Shown one piece after another: positions 43,561 to 54,655 of a stretch of DNA of 64,000 nucleotides (position 1 is its first letter; each line of letters begins with the position of its first letter). The notes beneath the pieces were generated by a model. The model had not been told where the DNA came from. It searched no databases and saw only the letters and a list, made by a program, of their open reading frames with translations. This DNA comes from Polyporus tsugae (taxonomy: Eukaryota; Basidiomycota; Agaricomycetes; Polyporales; Polyporaceae), in contig JAHRBS010000005.1 of NCBI GenBank assembly GCA_024305745.1, positions 1 to 64,000 on the forward strand. The letters are read 5' to 3'. The position numbers and the translations under genes were made by a program.

Positions 43561-44560
43561 AATGCCCCTCTAAATCTTCCCCTTTGACTACCCCGATGGG
43601 ATGAGTGTACACTTTGAAGTGCTCGTGTACTCTCGAAAACACGCTGCACTACATATGGTCTATCAGTACGTAAGCATCCATGTTGTAAACCTCAATCACT
43701 CGTAACATTTACTGATCGTTTCTCCAGAAGTATACCATCTTCACCGTTCCAGCCACAGCTGGCTTCGATCAGCTTTCACGGCACGACCGGTACCACACCC
43801 GCAACCTTTCCCCCATTATGGATTAACGAGGAGTCTTGGCGAACTTGCAACTCGCGTAAAGAAGTTGGGAAAGGCGCTGAATTCCGAGAGCGAGATACCT
43901 ACTATGAAGGTACCGTGGACGGTGCATGTTCCGGCCATCTCATGCTTCCTCCCGTGAGTTCGTATGTGAGATGCCATGGGAAGAGCGGTGGGTGTCAATA
44001 CTTCCTACACGTCGTAAACGTGCCCTGTTTGCAGGTGCTGTGCTAACTCGACCCTTGGTCTAGACTTTGCCCCTTTGGCCTTTCCACTCGGATCGTATGC
44101 GGTGGGTCTGTGGAGATGATCACCGTTACCCGTGTCCGTCAAAACCATGATAAGACCCCGTCCCCCATTCGGCCTAGTGCCAGTCGACGAGCGAACCTCG
44201 GTTCCCGAACCTCTTCCACCATGGCGAACATCCCATTTGTATTGTCCCGGGCTGCCTCACAGCTGGCTGAGAATGCGCGTTACTTGGTACGGACTGTGAA
44301 GCTGTTGCCCGTGCCGCTAAGGTGGATCAAAACTGACACGGGAGTCAACACCTTCCGTTCGGGGACTGATACCTACCCAGCGGCATACAGCGAAGCCAGA
44401 AACAGACCAAGGCACAGAGAGCAGGACACAACTGGGCACGATGAGTACCCGTTCCTGATAGTTATGTACGGCAAGCTCACCTTCTTTCCGCACCCGAGTT
44501 CGATGGTGTGCACGCTGCTTCTCTTCTGTAGACGATACACTGACGCTCGTACAGGGTACA
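43561..44560 (+). pseudogene. Fragments of an unidentified gene
   Basis: A plausible exon (FDYPDGMSVHFEVLVYS at about 43585) joins through a GTACGT...CAG intron at 43669-43728 to an open stretch containing GTTGTTPATFPPLWINEESW up to 44045. Upstream, a GIVSLGADVPLKEHRR-like frame is in a different register and hits a stop. Downstream, 44110-44565 is open but unlike known families. It could be a real gene whose introns I misplace, or a decayed one. Confidence 0.3.
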
Positions 44561-44655
44561 CCTGAACGTCCCGGTAACAGCGCGTTCTCGTTGTCATCCT
44601 ACTTCTACTCCCGCTTCGCACACACTTCTGTGGGATCCCCCGCCTCTGTCGTAGC

Positions 44656-46386
44656 ATGTCCCACCAACCGCCTCAACCCCGTACGCCAGTTGCTGCTCAC
44701 ATCGCAGCGAACGCCGAGCGTGTCTCCATCCACACCACTCTCTACAATGGTCGGAAGGCTTCCCACCAGCTCCATGTCCTCATCATCGGCTGCGGCATGG
44801 GCGGGCTCGCTGCCGCACACTGTCTGGGCAAGGCAGGCCACAAGGTGACGCTGTTCGAGACCGCGTCCGCGATTGGCGAAGTTGGCGCGGGCATCCATCT
44901 CACTCCGAACGCGTCGCGATTGCTCCATCGATGGGGCGCAGGGCCCGCGCTCGGAGCAGTTGCTGTCCGATCGGAGGCGATCGTCCTTACAAAGTACAGC
45001 ACGGGCGAGCGGGTAGGCTACACGCGATTGGCGGGTATGGACGAGAAACACGGTGCGCCCTACTACCACCTCCACCGCGCGGACCTGCACAAGATCTTGT
45101 TCGACCTCGCCGCGCCGTTCATGACGCTCCGCATCAACTCGACCGTTGTGGGTGTCGACCCGGATACGCCGTCCGTCACCCTCGCGTCCGGGGAGGTCGT
45201 GCGCGGGGACTTGGTCGTCGGCGCCGACGGCATCAAAAGCTTGACGCAGCGGGTGGTTCTCGGCTACACCCAACCAGGAGAGATGTCGGGCGACGCTGCT
45301 TATCGCGTGATTTTGCCAACGCACCTGCTTTTGGATGACCCGGAGCTCAGGAGTCTGGTAGAGGTCCCGGAGATGACGGGCTGGATGGGTCCTGGCCGGC
45401 ATATCATGGCATACAACATTGTACGTTGTCCCTCCATGTTCTCATCCGCTACCCGCGTGCGCTGTTGCTGAAATTCGGCTGAAGAGGGCGAAGAAAGAGT
45501 ACTATCTCGCTCTCTTCCTCCCCGACGACGGCTCCGTGGAGGCGTGGAGGGCCCAGGGCAGCGTCGATAAGATGCGCGCCGAATTTGCCGATTACGAGCC
45601 TAGGTGCGTGCAGCCTTGCGTCATGAGTGTCGCTTAGATCACGTCTTGATGAGCTTTTTCGCACTTGACAGGATACAGAAGCTCCTAGGCTTTGTGCAGT
45701 CGACGCTCAGGTGGCGGCTTGTTGACCGAAAACCGCTCAAGACCTGGATCCATCCATCCTCCCTCGTCATACTCCTAGGTGACGCCTGCCACCCGATGCT
45801 GGTCAGTCCCGTCACATACTACTCGCACTCGTCGAACTCTATCGAACTAACCTGCCGATCTTTCCCCTCGATCCTCACATTTTCCACTGTCTGCGGTGTC
45901 TGCCACCTGCCACAGCCGTACCGCGCACAAGGCGCAGCGATGGCGATCGAAGACGCAGCTGTGCTCGGCAACCTCCTCTCGCGCCTTGCCTACCCCGAGC
46001 AGCTTCCCGTCCTCCTGCAGGCGTACCAGGACCTGCGGCTCCCGCGCACGGCAGATGCACAGCGTCAATCGCGCTTGAACCAGAATATCTTCCACATGCC
46101 CGACGGGCCGGAGCAGGAGCAGCGCGACGCGGACATGCGCAAGGCCGCGGAGCTCGAGCTGCGACGGATGGGCGGAGACACGCGGTCTGCGGGGGAAGCC
46201 CTCGAGGGCAGCGCGAACCAATGGGCGGACGAGAAGAAGACCCGCATTCAGTTTGGGTACGACGCGGACGAGGTGGCGGAGCAGTGGTGGCGGGACGTCG
46301 GTGAGCGGGCGCTGCGGTCGGATAGTTGCACGGCGAAGGGGCGAATCGATCATGGCACGGCCCCTCTCATCCGCTCGCGACTGTGA
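44656..46386 (+). CDS. FAD-dependent aromatic monooxygenase (salicylate hydroxylase-like)
   Basis: Exons 44656-45420, 45485-45603, 45672-45801 and 45916-46386 join in frame to 494 residues. The group A flavoprotein monooxygenase signatures are all present: the N-terminal dinucleotide fold VLIIGCGMGGLAAAHCLGKA with an acidic residue ending the second strand (VTLFE), the DG motif VVGADGIKSL, and the GD motif LVILLGDACHPMLPYRAQG followed by AAMAIEDAAVLG. Such enzymes use NAD(P)H and O2 to hydroxylate aromatic rings. There is no signal peptide, so it is probably cytosolic. The substrate cannot be told from sequence; fungal relatives act on salicylate, other phenolics or secondary metabolites. No biosynthetic partner genes lie nearby. 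It is the first clearly conserved gene inside the subtelomere. Confidence 0.88.
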
Positions 46387-47341
46387 GCGTTTTCTCGTGA
46401 GTGTTTTCTGCATAGAGGTGACCGGCGTTGTTCTTGGCCTCGACTCGAGCGCGGGCGTGGACGTTTACGTGTGTAGTGCGGTGATATCATCCTTCGCGGA
46501 CCTGTACTACAATAAATTGCGGGAGGTTTCGGCAGAGTCGTTCGCTGTTTGAGCTAACGATGGGCTGAGCACGCAAGCGCTAGCCTCGATGGTTGCGACA
46601 CTGTGCTTAAGTACTATCTCGGCAGGTGAGCATTCAATCGTCTACAGTCTTTCCGACGACGGCCACTAATCCACGTGCGAAGGAATACGCACCGCTTGCG
46701 TTGCCCATGCTGCAAAATCCAGACATCACGCTCGTGCGCTGACAATACCGTGGCGTGGAGGTTATGACCACGAGGACGCGTCTATGCTTCCCTGCGGCCA
46801 TGTAAGACTCGAATTCTGCTGGCTGGCTCGGCGTCGCTGGTTCACCAGTTTCGGAGTCTTACAGGCCCTTAAGAACTGTTGCAGATGCGTTGGGCTTGTG
46901 CCGCTCACGATAAGACAAGAAGCGATTCGGATGACGGATGGCATACATACCCTCAGCGCGCGATGGGGCAGGGAAACGGCTTCTTCTATCGTCCCGTCCC
47001 ATGACCACGACGACGGGACGTCAACGTACCGATCCGCACCCCCGAATTTGTGTTTGCGCTCCCATGCGAACGTAAAAACACTGGGCGATGGGACGGACGT
47101 ATAAGCGAGCCTCGCTCGGACAGAGGTGACCCACTGCGCGCGGTGTTCATTCGCCTTATACGTTTGTATCCCAATATTCGTGACGATACAGAGAGAACGA
47201 TAGAGGTGGTATATGTATGTCGGTCGGTGTGGACCGTGCCCGAGTGATCCCAGCACGCGAAGCGGGCTCGCCTGCCGATAATGACAAGCATGAAGAGCGC
47301 GGTACGTTGCTGGATACCGTGCAGGAGCTCAGAGTAGGTGG
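46387..47341. other. Intergenic region, no gene seen
   Basis: The stretch has only short overlapping frames on both strands with no start context, splice pattern or domain. It would hold the 3' regions of the convergent monooxygenase and hypothetical gene. Confidence 0.5.
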
Positions 47342-48290
47342 TCATCGCCCACGGGCTTTCTTGCACGTGTCCGCCTCCGCGCTGATGTTGTCCTCGTAGT
47401 CATCGTAGGGGTCGCTCCCGGTCTCGTCTGCCTTGAACTCGGCGGGGATGACCTGTTGCCCCAGTCCGGAATCCCATCTTTCGGGGCATCGCACGGGTAG
47501 TACCAGGCGCCATCGACCTTCTGGCAGTAAGCATCCGCATGTGGAGGCCGGCTGGCCGGTTTCCACATTTGCAGAGGACGAGGCCAGGAATGAGATTGTT
47601 GGCGATGACGGCCTTGGTCTACATCACAACACAACAGATTGTTGAGAGAAGAGGGGGACGGCTTTGACCACTCACAAACTCTGTCTGGATTGTGGCTTCA
47701 TTCCCCTTGAGCTTCCCGAGATTGTTGAGCCTTTTGAAGAGGTTCTCGATATCGGGCCTCGGATTGTTGTGGCTGCAGGGGAAGTACTTGTCACAAAATT
47801 CCTTGAGCTCGGCGAGAACGTTGCGCGCGATACTGATCGAGATCTACGCGTCTTTCTTCGGCAGTACCGAGAGAACGCGCGTGGTGGCCGCTGGCGCGAC
47901 CTTTGGAGAGAGGAGTATCTGAGTTTACGACTGGTTCAGACATGGGGAGGACCGGGGGGAGGAGGACACACTTACGGGGGGAGAGAAGCAGGCTGGGAAT
48001 TATAACGGTGAACTTCAGCCAGTGCCTCTTGGTTGGGCAGATGACGCATCCCAAAGCGCGTCATCTGGTGCCGAATCCCGCGTTGTATCAGTTGCGACAG
48101 AGAAGGGAACGACTTGAACGGAGTGCCGGCAGGTGGATAATACGGGTGCTCAGCGCTCATTTCTTCGAGACGTAAGCCCTCGGCATACCGGGCGAGCCAG
48201 CGCATGAGCTTCGGCAGGAGGTCATGGCGGCCTTGGGCTCTCAATCGATTTGGAGGGCCCGTTGCATCCCCAGTGAGAGATGACACATAT
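47342..48290 (-). CDS. Hypothetical protein, multi-exon, boundaries approximate
   Basis: The last two exons join well. The exon 47844-47676 encodes LAELKEFCDKYFPCSH and more; an intron 47675-47619 follows; the exon 47618-47342 encodes CKCGNRPASTCGCLLP and ends in an acidic segment and KKARGR-stop. An upstream frame (48286 down to about 47972) reads RHDLLPKLMRWLARYAEGLR and MTRFGMRHLPNQEALAE and is probably the previous exon, but I could not find a donor in matching phase. Four closely spaced cysteines could bind a metal. Family not recognised. The gene converges with the monooxygenase. Confidence 0.4.
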
Positions 48291-48551
48291 AAATCAACAG
48301 TTGGGTCGCGATAGGGCGGAGGGAGGAGTAGGTGCAGGAGAAGGAGAGAACATCTGAGACGTACGCGTCGGGAAGAATAACCCTACAAACCCTAACCGTG
48401 TGGCCTTGCTCACGACGAGCCAGAGTTGGGACGAGATCGGAATCGGCAGAAACTTCAAGTTGATAGACTTTAGGCACTCAACATCCTGCAAGGGGTGTTG
48501 AGATCGTTGCGTTAAAATTGAGATGTAATAAGATACAAGGGGCGTGTGCAA

Positions 48552-49900
48552 GCCTATGCCAAATCCAACAAGCAGAACGAGTGCTCGGAGTGCTTAGGAC
48601 ATGCCTACATGGGCGCGCGCGATCCGGTCCAGTGCTCCGTTCAGCCGGTGGTTTCTGAGACCAAGCAGTTGCGAAGCTCGCGGGATGGTGAATCGTGTCG
48701 TCGGCCAGAGCAGTGGTTAATACTTGCTCGTCGGAGGTCAACCGAAGGGGCTCGGGTTGGATCATGGGTGGCGGACGATTTTGCGGGGGTAGTGCCGCAA
48801 ACCCATCCGGATGTTACCGAGAGATCTTCCGGCGCTTTTAAAACATCGTGGCGGAGGCCCCAGAAAGTCCTTTGGAATATGAGACAATGGTCAGTTGCAT
48901 AGCGCCGAGTGTAAGAAGTTGAAGTTGCAAAGCCTTCATTACGACTGATCAGCGAGACGGCATGCCATGCGACTGTTCCTTAGGTCGCCAAGGAGTACAC
49001 TATTGCATGGAGGACCATCTCTGGCTCCCAACTAGGGTGGGGATGGTAAAACGCGTTCTGTGCCTTTGTGAGATTACGCATAACCGTGGACGAAGGATGG
49101 TCTGAGAATGGGCTTCGATTCTGGGTTATAATACTACGCACCTTATACCGATCGATTCCTTGTCAAACGTTGGTCTAAATCGAAGACACCGTGCGGTCGT
49201 AGCCTGGATGAGTCCTCGAGATGGTTCCCGTGTTGACCTGTGAGCGTTGGAGAGCAAAAAAAGATCACGACTGTACGGACGTGATGCAACGACGGGCAAA
49301 CAGGGATATAAGTAGGACGGGCGAGGCTGGGCAGGTGAGTCGGATTGGGTGGCGGAGACGTGGCGACGCGGGCTGTGTCGTTGGATGTGCAAGGTAGACG
49401 GAGAGAACGTTGTGCTAGCACAACGTGGTGGAGAGGCGACATCCAAAGTAAGGACACGCACACGAAGCCAATGGGCTGAGTCGGATAAGTATGGTGAGCG
49501 TTGTGGGTTATCGACATGTTGGAAAACGGCAGATGAGTAGCAGCTCATCGATAAGAGAGAGAGGCTCGCCTGTGTGTGCACTGGTTGCAAGGGGGAACCG
49601 GGAAGCATACACTGTGCAGTTGCGGACCGCGGACAGCGACTCGGATTCCCACTAGTAGTAGTACTTGGCGTCGGCACGTGTGAAGACGCCCATGGAGACA
49701 AGGCGCGTCCGTCGACGTCGCGGCAGTGTTTCTCTCCCTCCTCGTCCTCCTCGTCCCCATCTCGTCCCCATCTCGTCCCCGTCTCGCACTAACCCCCATA
49801 TCTACCTGCTTCGTTCTTTACTCTCTTCTTCTTCGGTCTTTATTCTCACTCGCTTTGTCGACACACTACTCCTCCCCCACACACTCATCGATCCTCCACC
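48552..49900. other. Intergenic region, includes the SPA2 promoter
   Basis: No supported gene. The last 150 bp before 49901 are strongly pyrimidine-rich, which is common just upstream of well-expressed fungal genes. A short CCCTAA-like stretch (AACCCTACAAACCCTAACC) sits at 48377-48396. Confidence 0.45.
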
Positions 49901-52900
49901 ATGAGACGCGCCGGCTCGACCAGGGCCACTTCCCCCACCAATACCACCTATTCTGGCATATCCAACTATCGCACAGACTCTTACAGGCCCCTCCAACCAG
50001 ACCCTCCCTCCAAGGAGTACTCCAATGTCGACCCCCGCGCCGTCGCCCGCAACCATTTTGAGGAGCTTAGCCACTATCTCGCCGCCTACCTAGCCAAAGG
50101 TACGTTCCCCCATCTTCGTCCTTCGTGTCTGTCGCATGGGTTTCCGACCACCGGTACATGCTTTCCGCGAATGGCCGCACACATACAATGCGGGGACAGT
50201 GCGTCGCCCTTGTCTTCCTTCCTGGTTGCGTGCAGCCCTAAGAAGCCGATCTCAACCACGCTCTGTAGCCACCCACTGTCTACTCTTAGAGTCCAGTCCA
50301 TTGGGCGGTCTGTCACGCGTTCCACAATTTTGTCCCGACGGCATCATCGGCCGGTTATTCAGGCCGTGTCCCCGGAGTAGCGCAAGTGAACGAGCACCAG
50401 ATTGTCCACTTATCCCCTTGCCATTCGCTTTCCGACTGGTTGGCGTGCGCTATTCCATACATGGATCATTCTCGCTGCATTCTGCCGTCCTCGAACCTTT
50501 CTCTCTTGCGGCCTCCACCTCTTGGAACTCCAATTGTTCGCCTCTTTTACTCCATCTCTGCTGACGGCTGTCACGCCTCGCCGTGTTCATGCCCGCACGC
50601 GGTGACTTCAGTAATCTATGTCGTCAGTTGTCATTTGTCTTCCATTCTTTCAAGGACATTGACCCCCCAACGGTGCGCCACAGCGGAGGTACCAGCACGG
50701 ATCCTGTTAAAGCTCCTCGGTGCTTATGAGGCGTAGAAACTCCGGAAGACCTCCCTGGCGCCCTTACATCTTCCCGTACTTCACGACGAACCCAGAGTGC
50801 GTGTACAATTCATACTCGAGGACGGCGTGTGGAGACGGTTCCCGCATTTCGGGCTTTTCCACCACGCACAATTCTGATATTCGTCCATGGCATTCATCAA
50901 TTATCCGTCGGTGCGGGGCCACACCCTGCCAATCCTAAGCTAAATGTATATGGCATTCATCGTGTGGGACTCTGTAACCAGGCTGTTTTATTACACTAAG
51001 GAAGATCGAATGGTGCATGAGTGTACCCATTCACAACGATATCACCGACTTCTCAAAAGTCGTACGCATCGCTATTCTAGAGTCTCCCTGCACCCTCATT
51101 CCTGCTACTCTGCCGTCGTCTTCACATATCCCTGCTATCGTGTCGTGCCCTATCCATGGCACCTAGACACGCCCGCTCGGCAACAACATTCACTTACAGC
51201 TCGTTTCCAGAACCGGCCAACTCGCGCTCGACTGCTCGCCAGAAGCTTACCCGGTTGACCCGCCAGCAATTCCAGGAGCTCTCTACAGATGTTTACGATG
51301 AGCTCATGCGACGCAAGAACAACACTAGCGACAACGAAGGTATACTCTTCCCCTGTCTCTGTCTCTCTAGGTCGTCCTTGACCTTCATGCTTTAACGGTA
51401 GTACCGTTCCTTCCCGTTCGCGATGACTTCCATCCGAAGCGGAATCAAGCACGGCAGAAGCTCGCGACTCTACCCACCGGCAGGTTTAAGGACTTGTCTA
51501 GTGATGTTTACTACGAGCTGGCTCGGCGATACCCCGATTTCAAGGAGGAGGTATACATACCTCTTGACCATTGTGTATCGCCTTCACTCATCCCTTTTGT
51601 GCAGGCTCTAGACGCACCAACGTCAGCGCTCTCGGCGGCATCTGCCTACGACGACTTCCCTTCCCCCGACTTCCCGCGTAATGGGCGCATTTCCGAAGAT
51701 AGAGGAAACGATTCCGGCTATGGCGGCAGCACCCCCGGCACGTCTGCCGGAGACGCGTACTCCCGGCGCAAACCCTCGCAAGACATCTACACTGGTTCCG
51801 ACCGCAGGCGGCCCTCGCAGGACATCTACATCGGTTCTGACCGCAGGCGGCCCTCGCAAGACACCACGCTCGGCCGACGCCCCAGCGAGAGCGCAAGCGT
51901 GACGAGCGGGGGCGATGCGCAGAGCGCGACCGCGGGCATGGGCATGATCATTCCGAACAAGTCGACGATCGCTGAGGAAGACATCGAGGTCCCGTACGGA
52001 CGCGACTCCAACATGACCGCGCGCAACCGCAACGGAGGAGGCGGCTTGAGCGACTCGGAGAGGGACCTCGAGGACGACTTGAGCCCTCGGAGTCCGCCGG
52101 AAAGGGGGTTGGGCGGCCTCAACGGCCTCAGCGCGCGGCTGCAGCAGGCGGACGAGGGTGACGACTACTACGACCGGGCGTCGTATGGGCGGCAGAGTGT
52201 CACGTCGGACCGGTCGGCGGGCGGGTCGAAGTTGCTGGCAGGGGGAGGGAGGTCGAGCGTTGCCGGGGACGACGACAGGGTGAGGAAGGAGTATGAATTC
52301 AAGATTGCAACGATGCAGACGAGGATTACGGGCCTCGAGCGGGATCTCGAGGGCGCACAAGACAGGGAACAAAAGTGGCTAGACGGCGAGCAGCAGGCGA
52401 GTGCAATGGAGCAGGAGCTCAGTGAGCTTCGTCTGGTGAGCCACGGAGGTCTCTTCGTTCGCGCAGGTTCATCTGACAGAATCTCTTTGACAGCGGGCGG
52501 AGGAGAAGAGCTCGTCGATGTTGTCGTTGCAGCAGGAACTCGATGCGTTGAGGGAGGAGCACGCACGTGAGACGGACATCGCCCAGCGACAACAACGACA
52601 GGACCAGGATGAGATTCAAATGCTGCGTGAGCGGTGTGAGGTTCTCGAGTCGAGTGGTGGGGGAAGTGTAAGTGTGACTTGTTGCCTTTAGTCTCTCCCG
52701 GCGCTCACTCTCGGTCTAGGTCGACTCTGCAATACTGGATCAGCTCCAATCGGACATGGAGGGGCTGATGACAGAGCTATCGGACTTGGCTCGACGCAAT
52801 GACGAGTTACTAGATGAAAAGGATAAGGATCTCGCTCTTATCCGCGAACTCGAAGGTCAGGTCAAGGAGTACAAGCGGAAGTACGAACAAGCAAAGACGG

Positions 52901-54114
52901 AGCTCCGGAGCGCGAAGGGTACGTTCTTCCGCGACCATCTCCTGACTTTAGAGCTGATGTTAGGATGTGCAGCGACGTCTCAGTTGTTCCTTCAGCCGCC
53001 GAAGGTGGACGACCAGCTACCTGTCGCTCGGGATGGTGGCCTCGTCGACATTCATGTCACCGGTTTCGTCTCGTCCATCGACAGTCTCCTTACCGCTGGC
53101 CGTTCGAACGCCCCTACGCGGGTCCTTCAGCCGATGAAGGGCGTCATCAATGCGGTTACCGCCATCATCGAAGACGTCCGCGCGTTTGAGCGGCGACCGC
53201 AAAGGGACCGGGCCGAGGTTGATTTGGAGGCACTTCAGTTTCTTCGCGAACGCCTGGATGCGACCCTCAGCAACCTCGCTACCGCCGCAAAGACACACGC
53301 AACTGGCGCGGGCATGTCTCCAGTTAGTTTACTCGACGCGGCTGCTAGTCATGTATCCTCGACTGTCACAGAGACTGGCAAGACCATCCACGTTCGCAAG
53401 GCGACGAGGGCGGAACAGGATGCCTTCACGCCAGGTGTTTCCTCATCTGCCTCCACCGGATTCACGCCTTCTCTGCGCGCCGTTGAGGAACTCCGTTCGC
53501 CTCCACCACAACAGCGCAGCGGCAGCAACTCCAGTTCGCGTGGAGTTGACGAACGCTTTAACGTCTCGCCCTCGTCGTCTCCTCGCGCCACCCCTCGTCG
53601 GCCACCCTCCAACATGTCGAGTTCCAACGCAAGCTCGCCGCCGCCGCTATTTGAGAAGCCAACCGCGAACGGCAGCATCAAAAGCGACAGCTCCGTACCT
53701 GCAGAGGGTACTGAGGACGCCTGGGCGGAGCTCAAGGTATGTATTGGGGCTTCAAAACATGAACGGAGTGCTAACATCACTTCTTAGCCTTATCTCGAGG
53801 CTCAGACGGAGTCCATTGTGTACGCTATCCAGAGCGTACTTTCCGGCGTCCGCAGCCCCACACCGTCCACCACCCTCAACGAAAACCTCACTCAGATCAT
53901 CACTATTGTATCCAGTATTGTCGCAGTATGCAAGGACAACCTCCCGCCGGCTTCGAAGACCCAAGGCGAGGAGATTCTACGCGAGCTCGGGGAGCACGCA
54001 AACAAGCTTAGCGAAGTGCAGGCGCAGACGGACATCACGAAGGAGTCGCGACAGGTGATGGCGAAGTCGAGCTTCGCCGTCGCGAATGCTATGAAGGGTT
54101 TGATGAAGCTGTGA
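49901..54114 (+). CDS. SPA2: Spa2-like polarisome scaffold (GIT/SHD domain)
   Basis: Eight exons join in frame to 923 residues: 49901-50099, 51211-51339, 51402-51550, 51605-52435, 52494-52667, 52720-52918, 52973-53736 and 53788-54114. Two tandem Spa2 homology repeats lie at residues about 70-160 (LTRQQFQELSTDVYDELMRR and LATLPTGRFKDLSSDVYYEL). They are followed by a disordered Ser/Arg region with short repeats (RRRPSQDIY), coiled coils (EFKIATMQTRITGLERDLEG; LQQELDALREEHARETD), and the conserved C-terminal helical domain from ATSQLFLQPPKVDDQLPV to the end. Spa2 organises the polarisome at hyphal tips, binding formins and MAPK-pathway proteins. The first intron is 1,111 bp while the others are 50-63 bp. 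Confidence 0.93.
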
Positions 54115-54655
54115 GTGTACGATATAATATGATACATACCCTTTGCCAGCGCGGCGCTGGTGCAGTAGTCTACCCCGGTATTCCACCCACGCATGTTGGT
54201 TGTAATTATCCCATCTTCGCCTGCTTCGTGGATTTACTTTATTTTGTCTACGACAGAGCACATGTGGGCTCGCAAGCTAAGGGATCGATCCTGGTGATTG
54301 GCCACATACTATGAGCAGGCTTTGAAAATTTGACGTTCCAGAGGGGAGCCACACCAGCCCGCCGACCACATATATCATAGTATTGTCACCACAGCGTGTC
54401 GCGTGAACGAGCGAGGGGTTTGGTACGAACCCACGGATGTATTGTATATTCGTACTGCTGATGTATGGTCTCTCGGAGCAACTCTCAAGCACGTTATGTG
54501 GGGAGCAAGCAGCGCCGGTTTCAGATGGTCTCCGTCGCGATGGCTCACTTTCGAACTGTTCATTCAAGAGCTGTGCGCGACCCACGGTCCCAGCAAGAAG
54601 GTAGGTGTGGTATTACCAAGGTATATTTTAGCTACATATATTGTATATATAGTCT
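54115..54655. other. Intergenic region between convergent genes
   Basis: This 541 bp separates the stops of SPA2 and the ADCK gene. I see no third gene or repeat; both 3' untranslated regions must lie here. Confidence 0.5.

Noticed and set aside
44605..45402. 265-residue minus-strand frame opposite the monooxygenase
   Set aside because: It is the antisense shadow of the first exon of a clearly conserved flavoprotein gene.
46762..47366. Minus-strand frames between the monooxygenase and the hypothetical gene
   Set aside because: They overlap each other in different frames with no start context or domain and look like chance open frames in GC-rich sequence.
50101..51200. A separate small gene inside the first SPA2 intron
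   Set aside because: Several short frames exist, but none has a domain or splice chain, and the exon join across the intron matches the Spa2 family.
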